Part shown: piece by piece, positions 44,223 through 57,054 of the stretch
How the letters are laid out: each line of letters begins with the position of its first letter
Numbering within the stretch: position 1 is the stretch's first letter
The notes under the pieces: generated by a model
What the model was told of the DNA's origin: nothing
Database searches by the model: none
Seen by the model: only the letters and a program-made list of their open reading frames with translations
DNA from: Serpula lacrymans var. lacrymans S7.9
Taxonomy: Eukaryota > Basidiomycota > Agaricomycetes > Boletales > Serpulaceae
Assembly (NCBI RefSeq): GCF_000218685.1
Contig: NW_006763296.1
Coordinates: forward strand, 2,412,270-2,474,105
Direction: 5' to 3'
Length of the DNA stretch: 61,836 nucleotides
Position numbers and translations under genes: made by a program

Positions 44223-45775
44223 TGTCGATGATGAGAACTGTTGTTAGAAAACCACACACAAAAACAAACTAACAAACAATCCTCCCAGATTCCACGGAAC
44301 TTGTTTATGGGCTTTGCCTCCTAGAACAGTGGGTGCTCTGGTTGTTCGTGGGGTGGTATGTATGAAAGTCCTTCAAAGTAAAACCCAGAGAGATATGGGT
44401 GTGGGTTTTGAGGAGGAGGGATAGTTGAATTTATAGAAGATGGGGGCTTTGTGACGAGTATAGACGAGCACTACCTTGCTAATTGTAGCACAAGGTAGGT
44501 TTGAGAATGACAAAGATGACGAGGTGACGAGGTTCCCAGTGATAGCAGGCTCCTGACGCACAAACTGTAGTGCTCAGAAGGACTCTAATCGAAAGGGATG
44601 ACAGTGACTTTCAAAAATGACAAGTGACGATGACAGCAGATAGCAGTGGTAGCAGTGGGAAGTATTGTGACCACACTGGATCACAAGTAGCAGAGTAGTG
44701 AACTTGAGATTTAGAGAAGAAGTCTGGAATCGAGTTCTTTTGTTTTTTTTTACAAGGTAAAATACAGGGGTTTATATGGTGAAAAGAAAGGCAGGCTATG
44801 CACAGTATAGCTGCGCAAAAAGAATGAGAAAGAACATGAAGGAAGGAATGTACGCTGACGAATCGCACTGCAAATGAATGTTCTGCTGAAAAAAAGAAAC
44901 TGGAGCCACCGGTCCACCACCTAGTCCAAATCCGACAGTTCCATGGCCTTACCAATGGACTGGTTGTGTTGGACCACCTGATCAAACAAGGGAGGGAGAG
45001 GAGTAGTTCCAATTTGGAACAAGTGAGTCCCAGGCAGCGTATGGTAGGTGTAGCTGTAGCGAAGACAATGGACAAAGGATAAGTGTACCCAAGTGAATGG
45101 GACAGCGATGAACATGGGCAACGCAAGGGGATGAACCTTCTCCAGCTCAAAAACTACCCACCCATGCTCCAACCAGGCGAGACGAGTGACCGATATTTTG
45201 ATAGTATGTGATGGCAGATCGACGTCATGAAGGTGGACCTGTTGCCCTATTTGGACCGGCCGCCGGGGGCTTTGCTGATATCAGCAGTGGCACGTGGTAG
45301 TCAACGGATTGGCGACGGAAGCGGATAGGAAGTGGTGACATCAGAAATGGTGAGGGTGCAAATAATATGAGGAGGAGGAGGGTGGAGGTGACGAATAAGT
45401 GGACTAGAATGGGGATCCAGAAACGACCGTCGGGTGAGAATAAAAAGGAGAGGAAAGGGCCCATGGTGGGGCTAGGCAAAGGAAGGGGAGTAAGGGAAAC
45501 GACAAAAGCGAGGGCGCAATGTAATGTGTAGCCAGTGGCGACGCAAAAATTTGCCAAAATGCCAAAACACGGAAAGTACCGGATGGAAAAGCAAAGGTGA
45601 GCGTGACTGGATTGCCTAATAGAGGTGGTGCTGATCAGCCACAAGTTCGAAACAGGCAATATTAATTACTATTCCACGTGGCACTGTGCCTGTGTGGCGC
45701 AAAGGCGAGTCTTTTTGAATATTTGCTTTGTTATTGACACCTGTCCATGCTACCAATCAATTTTGGTGCATGACA
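44223..45775 (-). repeat. repeat R1, copy D
   Basis: 1553 bp from TGTCGATGATGAG to GGTGCATGACA. Lacks about 275 bp present in copy B (7149-7420). Flanks AATGG and ACGGC do not form a target duplication. The membrane-protein frame is shifted by an additional C near 45267. Confidence 0.8.
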
Positions 45776-45920
45776 ACGGCTACATATTTGAGTCTTACGC
45801 TAGTAGCATAGTTGAATCATTCATATATTGTTTCATGTATGTTTATCACTTACTGATTTCAGGTCTGTGTTTTCTCCTTTAACGAGCTGGACAATGAAAC
45901 AATGGGTTCTCCAAAACTTC

Positions 45921-48900
45921 TCATTGCCGCTTGATGCTGATGAAAGAGACAGACAATTCAGTAGTACAATATGAGAGAATCAAACAATTCTTACAAACAA
46001 AATTATTAGACTTGATCCTCTTGACAATCTTTGTCTCTATTTCCCCCAATTTGTCAAATAGTGCACGGGGTTTTTTCATAACTGCTGGGCTACCACCAGA
46101 CTTAGGAAGCTTCTCTAGTCTACTATTATAGTCTGCTGTAGCCAGAACCCATTTTTGAGACGTCATGCTGAACAATGCCCATTTATTTTGTAGGCGCATA
46201 TCCATGAATAGGAAAAATTTGGCACTAGAGTTGAGGGTGAGTGAACGTGGGTCGATACCCGTCAAGATGGAAAATATGCGCTGAAAGCGTGAGAGACCAT
46301 TCAAGTTGGGGTCAGCAAGTGGTGAGAAGGCCGCCATCAAGTTTTGGCTCGTGTGTTTGTCACTAGGGCACTTGGGGGCGACAGTCTTTGATCCAGGTGC
46401 AAAAAACATGCTGATAATATTGCTGGTGGATGGCTGGTTGGTCCGGATAAGTGGGTACCATGGGCATGCTCAGTGTTGATTTCATTATAGTCAGATATGT
46501 ACTTACAGTGCCTTTTGCCTGTATACTTGAGGCATTTGTAGCCGGTGTACTTGGGGCATTTGTTGCTGATGTACTTAGGGTGTTCGCTGTTGTCTCCTAT
46601 GCAGTAGTGTACATGAGTATTTCCAAAAAGGATATTAAATCTACATACCTGAGCAGTGGGGATACAACTCTTCTTCTGTAGTGGGCCTTCCAATGCGCCA
46701 GCAAGTGGCCCCAAATCTTCAGTTAGGTCATAAAATGGGACCTTCCGCTTGAGAGGCCCAGATTGGCTGGAATTGGCAAGCGCTGTTGGCTCAGTTATAG
46801 CCATCATTTCACCTGGTTGCAATGAGGCATACTCAAGTAGAGCACATGAGTATTGTGTGTCAGCTGAAAAGGACAGAAGTTAGTTAGGTAGCAAGACAGT
46901 CATGGTGAAAAGGATACTTGCCTAAGGTGATTTGAGGCACTGTAAGCAAGTTGGGGTCGATATCCAGGCATTGCAGGATTGATGTGGGCTCAATCTCGGC
47001 ATCTAAGTCTAATTGATCCAGGCTGAGGTCTTGCTCATCAAAATTAGCCTCAGTCTTAACTTCTATGAGGCCTCCAAATATTGAGCTGTGGTTAGAGGGG
47101 CCGAGACCAAAGGATTCTTTGGCGTTGATGGATGAAAGGAAAGGGCGTGCCTTCAGCTCTTGACTGTTGTTGCTGTGAGTTGGTTCTGTGGAAAGCAAGC
47201 TGTTCCATGAGTTGGCAATGTGGTTAGCTAAGCGGATGTGGTGTGTCCCATGGATGGAACTAAGGAATTTGCTCGGTTTCTGCGAGCGGAAGCGAATGCG
47301 TATGTTACGATGTATGTAACAACCAAGAGTGATCTACTCTGGCGCACACAGAACACACACTAAAGTGAAGATGAAGTTTGGGGAGTGGTTACCCCTTGAG
47401 CTGCAGTGAGTTAGTTGGTATACAACAGGAGGACTCGCTGAGGAGTCTCCTGGATCTATTGGGGTATATATACTACTACAGGTTGTTTGTACATGTGTAC
47501 TATACAGTTGATGAAGGCAGTGGCTAATGATGTCATAGGGCCTAGCCCGTATGGCCAGCTCCACTGCGTGAGAGAGTTAAGTCTAAAGATAAAAGAAAGG
47601 CAACGCGGCGCGAGAAAGGGAAGTGCCATGTGGCAATTAAGGTATAAAGTTAAAGCGGAGAATAAAATGAAAGGAGATGTCCGGAAATTGTGTTATCGTA
47701 ACAATGTATCACAAAATCAAAACCTAAGGCTAAGAACATCTCCAGGCCGCTGGCAAATGACCGCATGATGCCGTTCCAAGCCTTGTGCAACCCTTCAATG
47801 CGGCTTCTATCTGATCTTATATCTTGCCAAACTCGCATCAAACACCCTTTTTTGATGTGTGCGAACTGGTCTGCGTGCACCTGTGTAATTTAGATTGTCA
47901 GTAGTAGTGTATATGGCATGAAAAATGAAGTACTTACCTTGGAGGCAGCTGCAGACCACACCCCGCCCTTTTCGGCCCACTTCTCAAACATTGTTTGAAG
48001 CTGGACCTCTTGCTCTTCTTTTGTTCGATACTTCGCACTTTCTCCATTACCTGATGCCCGTGAACTCAGGATAGCTTTGCTAATGTCGTGGGCTACAGCC
48101 AAACACTGAGGGTTCCTGGTTCCGTTGAGAATGGCAGCAAGATACCTGCAAATATGTGAGTACAAGAACAGATAAGTCGTGTTTACTTACCTCATAATGA
48201 AATGGAATACATCCAGGCCAACTTGTGCATCTGGCATTGCTTTATTGACTGCACTGCGTACGTGGCAGCAGTTATCAACAATGACCATTTGTGGGAGGGG
48301 CTGATCCAGTTTTTCATAGCGAGACTTCAAGCCTTCAAGCAACTCCTCCATTTCTGTGTTTGCTTGAGTTTGGCAAAGTCTCTGTTAGATCCGGATTAGC
48401 CAGCAAGTTCAAACATTAATAAAACAAAACTCACCCAACAAAGTATCTCATTATCCTCGTTTATAGCGGTAAGCATTCCCCCCCTCATGAACTTGGTCCT
48501 TGTCTTCTGCTTATCTGCCACTGTTGCCTTCCCTGCAGCTTTGAAAGTATTGTCGAGAGAAATACAAACACCTGTTGCATCCCATGTTAGTTCCAGAGTT
48601 GATCAGCTACTGAAGGGAAAAGGATCTCACCAGACAAGGTGCGTAAGTATTCAGATGACTCAGCTTGTCGTGAGCGTTTACTGACTTCAAGATAAACATC
48701 TGTGATAAGATCATCAGTAATAGGTTTGTCACCATATGCATTGCTCAGGTTTGGTAGTGAGAATTCCACAAGAGGAGCACATGGCTCAAAAGGCAAGTGA
48801 CACCTTCTTCTCTTTTCAAAATGTTGTAAGTATTCTAGAAAGCGCTGCTGATAGTCGAAAAGATGGAGTTCTGCGGTCAATGACACATTTCCAGGTAAGT

Positions 48901-50195
48901 GTTGAAGGCACAAAAGACATGATGACTTACATTTGAAATTTTCTGCCAGTCCAGCCGATGTGGTTGAAGGTCGCAACTCAATGATCAGATCAAACAGATC
49001 GCGTGTCATACCGCATTTTTTGAAGAAGACTGGCACATTTTCTGTTTAATCTGGTGAGATCAGTGGCAGCTGTCTTGATGATGGGATTACTGTTGGAGAT
49101 ATGAGAGAAACAAGTGTCGTACAAAGAAGGGAAGTGGCGCAAGCGCCGAACTAGGCAGGCCTAGTAGATGGAGTGGCCCGTGCGCCATCAGATAACATTT
49201 TTGATTTTGATTCCGTTCTCCCTTATATACGCTGTCGTTGTTAGGCAGACACCTCAGACCTTCACTCGAAGTCTGAGGTGAGATTCCCCTTTAGTGTTAA
49301 ATTACGAGTACCTAGCTTACCTTTTGTTTTTCCAGCTGTTCATTGCTAGGTACATTATTTCAATATATTTAGACCTTCACTCAAAGTCTGAGCTGTTCAT
49401 TGCTAGATAAACAATAATTACTAACGAGGGATCTTCCAAAATTCCCACTTCTCCCAGAATAGATGACTTGTGGTCGCAAAGCAGTACATATCTTCTCCAC
49501 TTTTAGGATCACCACGTTGCTTATTATTCTCTTTGCAGGCCTTGCATTGCAATTGGACTCCTAGTGCGTACTCTTCTCTTTGGATGCCATGAATATCTCG
49601 ATGTCCTGTGGAAGTCCATCCTCCCCACTTCACATTCAGAGACTGACACCTCGGGCATTGATCAAGGCCGTCAAAATAGAAGGGGTGGACAATGGTTATC
49701 TCCTTCATGTAAGCAGTTCCAGGCTTCACATTTGGAAGATGTTTACGTTTTTCTAGTTGCAAAAATGTTGGAGGTGTAAATTGAGGGCCATAAAAAGGTA
49801 TGCTACTCTTCAGATTTGGTGGAACTGACCCACTCTTGCTGTTGGGGTGAACAGATGTTGCCGAACTGACAAAGTCCACATACTCGACCACATGGGCCTC
49901 CCATTCGTACTGGGCCATTTGAAATTCACTGGCTGGGGTTGAATGACTACCTTCCCATGCTCTGACACATTGTTTCACCTTCATTTCAAGTAAGTTCTTA
50001 TCTTTAACTGGATTGTATGACAAAACAACTCACAGATTCATTCCAATTAGTCTCAAACTTTACACATTCACCAGCAGTCAAGGTGTTTTTAATCACACCT
50101 CTGACAACCATTGGCTCGAAGACTGACATGCTTTTACTAGGTAGTTGGGCTGTAGTCCGTTGTTGACAAAACTGGAGAATAGGAGTGGTGAGCAC
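45921..50195 (-). pseudogene. multi-exon DDE-type transposase gene, copy 2
   Basis: Exons correspond to copy 1 with offset +45404 below the empty site and +45008 above it: for example the zinc-ribbon exon 49978-49426, the SLDNTFKAA exon 48571-48435 and the VIVDNCCH exon 48381-48191. The large intron is 384 nt here because the copy-1 solo LTR is absent. It is still broken by the shared solo LTR at 47315-47703. The C-terminal few residues differ from copy 1 because of a 5-nt difference near 45975. Confidence 0.75.
47315..47703 (-). repeat. solo LTR1 inside transposase exon, copy 2
   Basis: 389 bp with the same TSD ATGTA (47310-47314, 47704-47708) as at 1911-2299. Confidence 0.95.
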
Positions 50196-50374
50196 TCTCC
50201 TTTTTATTTAAATTTCTATTTCAAACTGGCTGAAGCTTTGCTAAGACAGCTAGTACACTATTACTCAAACACTTCGGCGACCTTCTAAACATCACAGTGA
50301 AATATATGTAGATCAGGTAATATAAAATACAGAGTGACTAGGCTATACTAGAAATAAATAAGTAAGAACAGTCA

Positions 50375-51131
50375 TCATGAAACTGCATTTTGCAGAAGAG
50401 TGCGCAACTGACTGTATTGAGCCTCACAAATAGACAGGAAATGTTCTCGAATAAGTCGGTTTCCATGTATACCTGGACCATGTAGTAGTGTGAAACACAC
50501 CTTGACAGGCAGGCCAATCGGGATGTCATCAAACGTTTCTGGTGGCCTTTGGTCCCCACATAAATTGAATATTGGGAACTCATTTGCGAGGGAATGCTAG
50601 CCAAACACATGAAAATTTAATTAGCCTTATATTTCTCAAAAAAAAGACACTCACATCATTATCATCATAGAGTCTCGACGAGACTTGTATCAGTTCTGTT
50701 TCATCAGGTCCAATTGCAATAGGCCTTGAGATCAGCTCAGAGGTACATGTCCCCTCACCGAGACTCAGTGAAACCTCGTGAAGACAGTGCAAAAGACACT
50801 GCCACGCTCTAAGCCCACACTGATCTTCCATTGGTTCAAGCCAGCAAGATGCAACAGTGCTGTGTATGTCTGGATAACCTTCAAACATGCTGTTGTCTCC
50901 TTGAGTAGTTAAATAGCACTGTCTTGACAAGATCTTGCAATCAACCGCAAATGCCATCTTAAGATATGCCGGAGGCTGAATTGAGCCTGGAAACCTCCAA
51001 CAGAGGAGATACCTGTCAGGGCCTATGCTAACAAAACAAAGATTATCGAGTTGGCTTTCAGTATCGGCAAGAAGGGCTGGGCAATGGAGGAAATAGTCAG
51101 ATAGCGTAATTTTTATTTGACAACATGAACT
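50375..51131 (-). CDS. uncharacterised spliced gene, copy 2
   Basis: Duplicate of 5367-6123, intron at 50597-50654. By eye one residue differs (HKVSLSL against HEVSLSL), so the coding sequence is kept. Function unknown. Confidence 0.5.
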
Positions 51132-51536
51132 CTATAAAAATATATAGCATACTACTTAATAGCTCACCTAGGCCTGCCATGAGACTCAATCCCCACAAGT
51201 TTTTGAAGTTATACACTTGAAAATCTCCTGAGCAATTGTGAGTCATTGTCAACCTTCTTTGCAGATACGATCTGATGGCTTAGCACTTACTAATTGATAC
51301 CGGTGGAATGGTACAAAGAAGCACACAAGGGAAGCACGTTTGGTAAAGGTGGGTGTCTTGATAATAGCCGCTCAGAAGTAAGGAACAGAGGGGCTCTCTT
51401 GAGTGTGGCCGCAGAAGTTCCTGGGAGGGTCCCAGAATAGCCCTGGGGACCATCCAGGTAGCTTTGGTGGCCCTCCGGGGGCAAGAACTTCCTGGGAATG
51501 ACCAATTTTTCCCTTGGTGGTGATTATGGATCACGT

Positions 51537-52782
51537 TGTCGATGATGAGAACCGTTGTTAGAAAACCACACACAAAAACAAACTAACAAACAATCCTCCC
51601 AGATTCCACGGAACTTGTTTATGGGCTTTGCCTCCTAGAACGGTGGGTGCTCTGGTTGTTCGTGGGGGGTATGTATGAAGATCCTCCAAAGTAAAACTCA
51701 GAGATGTATGGGTGTGGGTTTTGAGGAGGAGGGATAGTTGAATTTATAGAGGATGGGGGCTTAATGACGAGTATAGATGAGCACTACCTTGCTAATTGTA
51801 GCACAAGGTAGGTTTGAGAATGACAAGGTTCCCAGTGATAGCAGGCTCCTGACGCACAAACTGTAGTGCTCAGAAGGACTCTAATCGAAAGGGATGACAA
51901 TGACTTCAAAAGTTGGAAGTGACAATGACAGCAGTTAACAGTGGTAGAAGTGGGAAGTGTTGTGACCACACTGGATCACAAGTAGCAGAGTAGTGAACTT
52001 GAGAGTAGAGAAGAAGTCTGGATTTGAGTTCTTTGTTTTTTTTACAAGGTAAAATACAGGGGTTTATATAGTGAAAAGAAAGGTAGGCTATGCACAGTAT
52101 AGCTGCGCAAAAAGAATGAGAAAGAACATGAAGGAAGGAATGTACGCTGACAAATCCTGCGTAGTTGCTACAGGATAAGATTGTCAAAATAAGGGAAAGA
52201 AAGGGATAGAACAATAAATGCTGTGAGTAATGTCACAGGTTTGTACAGCCATAAAGTAAAGTCCAATAGCAAAAAGAGAGCAGGAAAATCATGATGTCAT
52301 GGGAAGATGCAGTAAAAAAAGGGCAAGGCAAAACATTATCAGTATCAACACAGTTCCTTTATTGTCAGTCAGGCATTCTAAAAAAATATGTGTCCATAAA
52401 ATGATTCAAAAATCAAAAATAACTGCACTGCAAATGAATGTTCTGCTGAAGAAAAAGAAACTGGAGCCACCGATCCACCACTTAGTCCAAATCCGACAGT
52501 TCCATGGCCTTACCAATAGACTGGTTGTGTTGGACCACCTGATCAAACAAGGGAGGGAGAGGAGTAGTTCCAATTTGGAACAAGTGAGTCCCACGTAGCG
52601 TGTGGTAGGTGTAGCTGTAGCAAAGACGATGGACAAAAGATAAGTGTACCCAAGTGAATGGGACAGCGATGAACATGGGTGACGCAAGGGGATGAACCTT
52701 CTCCAGCTCAAAAACTACCCACCCACGCTCCAACCAGGCAAGACGAGCAACCGATGTTTTGATAGTATATGATGGCAGATTG
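51537..52782 (-). repeat. repeat R1, copy E (cut by Gypsy-A)
   Basis: Starts TGTCGATGATGAG and matches copy B up to GATGGCAGATTG, where Gypsy-A copy 2 begins. The remaining R1 end is not found on the other side. It includes the C-terminal part of the R1 membrane-protein frame (minus, stop at 52482). Confidence 0.8.
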
Positions 52783-53171
52783 TGTAACAACCAAGAGTTA
52801 GTTACTCTGGCGCACACAGGAACACACTATAAAGGTAGTGGAAGATGGGGAGTGGGTACCCCTTGGGCTGCAGTGAGTTAGTTGGTATACAACAGGAGGA
52901 CTCGCTGAGGAGTCTCCTGGATTTATTGGGGTATATATACTACTACAGGTTTGTTTGTACATGTGTACTATACAGTTGATGAAGGCAGTGGCTGATGATG
53001 TCATAGGGCCTAGCCCGTATGGCCAGCTCCACTGCGTGAGAGAGTTAAGTCTAAAAGTAAAAGAAAGGCAACGCGGCGTGAGAAAGGGAAATGCCGCGTG
53101 GCACTTAAAGTATAAAGTTAAAGCGGAGAATAAAAGGAAAGGAGATGTCTGGAAATTGTGTTATCGTAACA
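52783..53171 (-). repeat. Gypsy-A 3' LTR, copy 2
   Basis: TGTAACAACC...ATCGTAACA on plus. The polypurine tract follows as CTACCCCCCTT at 53172-53182 (minus AAGGGGGGTAG). Confidence 0.95.
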
Positions 53172-53182
53172 CTACCCCCCTT

Positions 53183-56100
53183 CTAAGGCTCGACTTCCAG
53201 GCGAGACCAAATTCCGGAGGTAGTGGTAAAATTTTCGGGCATAGGTTGAAAGAGGGAATTAAAAAGGTTTGAATCCATGCCTCTAAGCTTCCTGGGAGCT
53301 GAGGGATTCCTAGAATAAAATTTGCGAACAGCATCGCGGGAGTTTTCCAGATGGGATTCTGGTTCCCACGTTCTGTCCTCGTCTCCGTAGCCCTTCCATA
53401 GGACCAGGAACTCTAATTTTCCACGCTTCAAGCGTGCATCTACCACCCGTTCGACTTCGAACTCTTCTTCACCTTCCTGGGTGACTACTACCGGACCGGG
53501 CCGGTCTACGCGCTGTCCTGGCAGCGGTCCCTTGTAGGGTTTCACACGGCTAATGTTAACCGTGGGCACCACCCTCATTCGTTTTGGGAGTTCCAGCTCC
53601 ACCGCATTAGGTTTGACTTCCTTAATCCGGTAAGGGCCAATCCACTTTTCGGTCAGTTTTCTAGACTGCCGGTCTTTTAATTTCAAGTGGTCGGTGTCTA
53701 ACCAGACCAGGTCGCCGACCTTGTAATCAGGGGCTTTAGAGCGTCTACGCTCTGCCCTGTCCTTCATCTGCTCTGCAGTTCTAAATAGCGCCTTGCGCGT
53801 TTCGTCTAAGACAGACTTCATGTCTTTTGCCATGTTCCCAGCAGCCTTGTTTTTGCTTTTGCCAGGTTCTACACCCATTCTGGGGAGGTACGATCTAGTA
53901 ACCTCGAATGGTGCCTTGCCTGTAGCCGACGACTGTTTAATGTTATATGAGAATTGGGCTATCTTTAGCCACTTGGCCCAATCCGTCTGTCTGTCATTAA
54001 TAAATATACGGAGGTACTGTTTTAACTCCTGGTTAAGTCTCTCCGTTTGTCCATCGGTTTGCGGATGGAACGCCGTGGATAATTTAGGTTTGATGCCCAG
54101 CATCCAGCATAATTCTTTCGTAAATTCGCTAGCGAATTGCGGTCCTCGATCGGAGATCACCGTTTCTGGTAACCCATGGGTGGACCATACGAAATCCTTA
54201 AATAGATCTGCCGTACCGGCGGCGGTAATAGTTTTATTGGTGGGTATGAATACCACTTCTTTGGAGAAGCGGTCTACTACCACCATTACTGAATCGTACC
54301 CGTTTGACTCGGGCAGATCCGTTGTGAAGTCCACCGATATATCCTGCCAGGGGCCAGCTGGTATCGGGTTCGGCATGAGTTTACCGGCCGGCGGTTGATG
54401 GGAATTCTTGGCCATGGCGCATCTCAGACAGGATTTTACATATTCCTGTATGTCTTTGACCATGCCAGGCCACATGTAGTTTCTGGAGATCAACTCCATC
54501 GTTCGTTGCCATCCAGGGTGCCCAGCCACTGGAGTGTCATGATGTCTATCTATTGCCTTGATCCTTGCGGACTCAGGCACATAGATTTTGTTTTTAAAAT
54601 GGAAGAACCCGTCTTTCCATAAATAGTTTTCATTGCCGTCAAGGCGCGCCTTTTCCTCTGGGGAGATGTCTTTCCTGAAGACTTCTAGGAGAGCAGAATC
54701 TTGCCCGATTCTAACATTGGCAACCCTTGATTGATCTATCAGGGTGACGCCTTTGTTGTCATCTTCAATGCCGTTGGCATGATCCTCTCTTCTAGATAAA
54801 GCATCCGCTTTCCCCATTGAGCTTCCTGGCTTATGAATTAATTTATAATTGAACCTTGACAAGTACACCGCGTAGCGGGCTTGTCTTCGGTTCAGGTCTT
54901 GGGCCGTCATGAAGTACTCTAGGTTCTTATGATCGGTCCAAATTTCGAATTGGTGCCTAGCACCTTCTAAGTAATGCCGCCAGTGCTCTAAAGCTCTAAT
55001 GATGGCCAGCATCTCCTTGTCGTATATTTGATAGTTGCGCTCTGTAGGCGACAAACTATGCGATAAATAGGCACAAGGCCTCCAAAGATCATCAGGACAT
55101 TTGACTGATAGAACAGCCCCAGTGGCGAAGTCAGAAGAGTCGGTTTCTAGCCGGAACTCTTTGTCTAATTCAGGGAATGCCAATATGGGCGCTGTTGTAA
55201 ATGCCTGTTTAAGCTTATCAAAAGCTTCCTGTTCTTTGGCGCCCCACTGCCAAACAAGGTCCTTTTTTGTGAGATCGTTCAACGGTCTCGTGATTTTTGC
55301 GAAGTTTTCAATAAACCTTCGGTAGAAATTGCCTAAGCCTAGGAAAGCCCTAACCCCTTTGATGCGAGTAGGTTCTGGCCATTCCAAAATAGCTTGAACT
55401 TTCTCAGGGTTCATCCTGATTCCGTTCTGGCCTATGATCATACCGAGGAAGTCTACTTCCTTCACTTTAAAATTACATTTTTCGGGTTTAACGAATAGGT
55501 CCCGTTCCTGTAAGCGTCGAAGGACTTCTTGCACGATCCTGTCATGCTCAGTCTCATCGTCCGACTTTGTAAATATTAATAAATCGTCAATGTAAATGAC
55601 GACACAGTTTTCCATATCCGCAAAGATCTCGTTCATCATGCTCTGGAAGGTCGCCGGTGAATTGGTCAACCCAAAGAACATAACAAGGGGTTCGAAAGAT
55701 CCTCGGTGGCACGTGAACGCGGCCTTCCAAGCATCTTCCTCTTTGATTCGTACATTGTTGTACCCCCATCTGAGATCCATTTTAGTCAGGATTTTGGCAC
55801 CAGCCAATTTGTCCACCAGCTGACTAATTAAAGGCAGCGGATACGCATTTTTGACCGTGTGCTCATTCACGTAACGATAGTCCATAATCATTCGCTTTTT
55901 ACCATCCTTTTTAGGAATGAAGAACACCGGGGACGTCATAGGACTTTTGGAAGGTCTGATGTAACCCTTCCTAAGTTGTTCGTCTATGAAACTAGATACC
56001 TCGTCTCTTTCGGGAGCAGAGAGCGGTATCATGTGTCCCTTCCTTGGTTTGAAGGTGTCTTTCAAATCTATAGCATGGTCCCAAGGCTTAGCCTCTGGGA

Positions 56101-57049
56101 AGCGCTCTGATTTGTGTTTCGAAAAGACTTTCCAGAAGTCGTGGTACTCGGGAGGTACCAGCCTCTTAATCTCTTCCTCAGGTTTTACCTCATTATCGTC
56201 ATCGTCGATCTTTTCTAAAGATCTGAGCTCGTAAACGTGACTAGCGTTTAACTTTTCGAGACTCTCATTGTGACGGACATGATTTGGTTTACCCAAGTTT
56301 ACACATTCCTGGGGACAACGTGACAATGTGACAACCCCTGTCTGCCAGTTGATCTCAGGATTGTGTTTAAATAGCCAGGTCCAGCCTAAGATTAAATTAA
56401 TTTTCCCTAGTTGGGTAGCTTCGGCAGTGACTCGTTCTCTGTGTCCTTGGTATTCGACCACAAAAGAACATTTGTGCGTGATACAGCCACCTGCATTTAG
56501 CGTACCGTCAACGTTATAGACGGGAATAGACGTTTCTAATTTAACAAGGGGGAGTCCAATTTGCTCCGCCCAGACCTGATCTATGAAGATTCCGTTAGCG
56601 CCTGAATCAGGCAGCGCGCTCGTTGAGTGTACTTTGCCCCTGGCAAGGTTTTCCACGCCAACGTCTAAACGGATCTCCTTTTGGAATAAATACGTGCGCA
56701 TCAACACACGCCTTGGGATTTTGGGAAAGGGTGGCTCCGAAGAAGAAGAAGAAGAAATAGAAGGGGAAAATGACACATGTTTTTCTATTTTTGTTTTTCC
56801 AGAATCAAGCACCCTAGTGTTTGTCTCGCCGGGGCCACGCTCCAAAGGAGACGCCGGTGCAGCGGTAGTATCATAAATATTACAATTACATTTCTTCATA
56901 CAAGTACATACTTCTGATAACAAGTTTAGAAATTTATTTACAAATTGGGGAGCCATCCCCGTCATTCCTTTATTGCTCGTGCAACACCCCGGAGCAGGGG
57001 CCACCTTGTTGTGGTTTACTTCATTTTTACTAGGAGCTAAGGCACCCAA
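53183..57049 (-). CDS. Gypsy-A Pol polyprotein (intact)
   Basis: 1288 codons open from a TTG at 57049; the natural entry is by -1 frameshifting from gag at 57070-57076. Domains by approximate residue: protease DSGA 148-151, reverse transcriptase 300-500 with YIDD at 486-489, RNase H about 600-720, integrase zinc finger (HHDTPVAGHPGW ... CLRCAMAK) about 850-900, integrase core with DFTTDLPES, ISDRGPQFASE and HPQTDGQTERLNQE, and a chromodomain near 1190-1245 (FLVLWKGYGDEDRTWEPE) that would direct integration to marked chromatin. All catalytic residues I can identify are present. Protease reads LPDSGANG where copy 1 has LLDSGANG, a change beside the active site. Confidence 0.95.
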   Translation of the reverse strand: MGALAPSKNEVNHNKVAPAPGCCTSNKGMTGMAPQFVNKFLNLLSEVCTCMKKCNCNIYDTTAAPASPLERGPGETNTRVLDSGKTKIEKHVSFSPSISSSSSSEPPFPKIPRRVLMRTYLFQKEIRLDVGVENLARGKVHSTSALPDSGANGIFIDQVWAEQIGLPLVKLETSIPVYNVDGTLNAGGCITHKCSFVVEYQGHRERVTAEATQLGKINLILGWTWLFKHNPEINWQTGVVTLSRCPQECVNLGKPNHVRHNESLEKLNASHVYELRSLEKIDDDDNEVKPEEEIKRLVPPEYHDFWKVFSKHKSERFPEAKPWDHAIDLKDTFKPRKGHMIPLSAPERDEVSSFIDEQLRKGYIRPSKSPMTSPVFFIPKKDGKKRMIMDYRYVNEHTVKNAYPLPLISQLVDKLAGAKILTKMDLRWGYNNVRIKEEDAWKAAFTCHRGSFEPLVMFFGLTNSPATFQSMMNEIFADMENCVVIYIDDLLIFTKSDDETEHDRIVQEVLRRLQERDLFVKPEKCNFKVKEVDFLGMIIGQNGIRMNPEKVQAILEWPEPTRIKGVRAFLGLGNFYRRFIENFAKITRPLNDLTKKDLVWQWGAKEQEAFDKLKQAFTTAPILAFPELDKEFRLETDSSDFATGAVLSVKCPDDLWRPCAYLSHSLSPTERNYQIYDKEMLAIIRALEHWRHYLEGARHQFEIWTDHKNLEYFMTAQDLNRRQARYAVYLSRFNYKLIHKPGSSMGKADALSRREDHANGIEDDNKGVTLIDQSRVANVRIGQDSALLEVFRKDISPEEKARLDGNENYLWKDGFFHFKNKIYVPESARIKAIDRHHDTPVAGHPGWQRTMELISRNYMWPGMVKDIQEYVKSCLRCAMAKNSHQPPAGKLMPNPIPAGPWQDISVDFTTDLPESNGYDSVMVVVDRFSKEVVFIPTNKTITAAGTADLFKDFVWSTHGLPETVISDRGPQFASEFTKELCWMLGIKPKLSTAFHPQTDGQTERLNQELKQYLRIFINDRQTDWAKWLKIAQFSYNIKQSSATGKAPFEVTRSYLPRMGVEPGKSKNKAAGNMAKDMKSVLDETRKALFRTAEQMKDRAERRRSKAPDYKVGDLVWLDTDHLKLKDRQSRKLTEKWIGPYRIKEVKPNAVELELPKRMRVVPTVNISRVKPYKGPLPGQRVDRPGPVVVTQEGEEEFEVERVVDARLKRGKLEFLVLWKGYGDEDRTWEPESHLENSRDAVRKFYSRNPSAPRKLRGMDSNLFNSLFQPMPENFTTTSGIWSRLEVEP

Positions 57050-57054
57050 GTGAC

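Larger units (their letters stand above)
45396..52782. repeat. segmental duplication, copy 2
   Basis: Same orientation and near-identical to 1-7781. It ends exactly where Gypsy-A copy 2 begins at 52783. Confidence 0.93.

Noticed and set aside
44223..45775. R1 as a proven LTR of a retrotransposon
   Set aside because: Ends and TATA box fit, but there is no target duplication, no primer-binding site or polypurine tract next to it, and no linked reverse transcriptase; kept as unclassified.
53793..54398. 201-codon plus-strand frame
   Set aside because: Antisense of intact Gypsy-A pol (integrase region).
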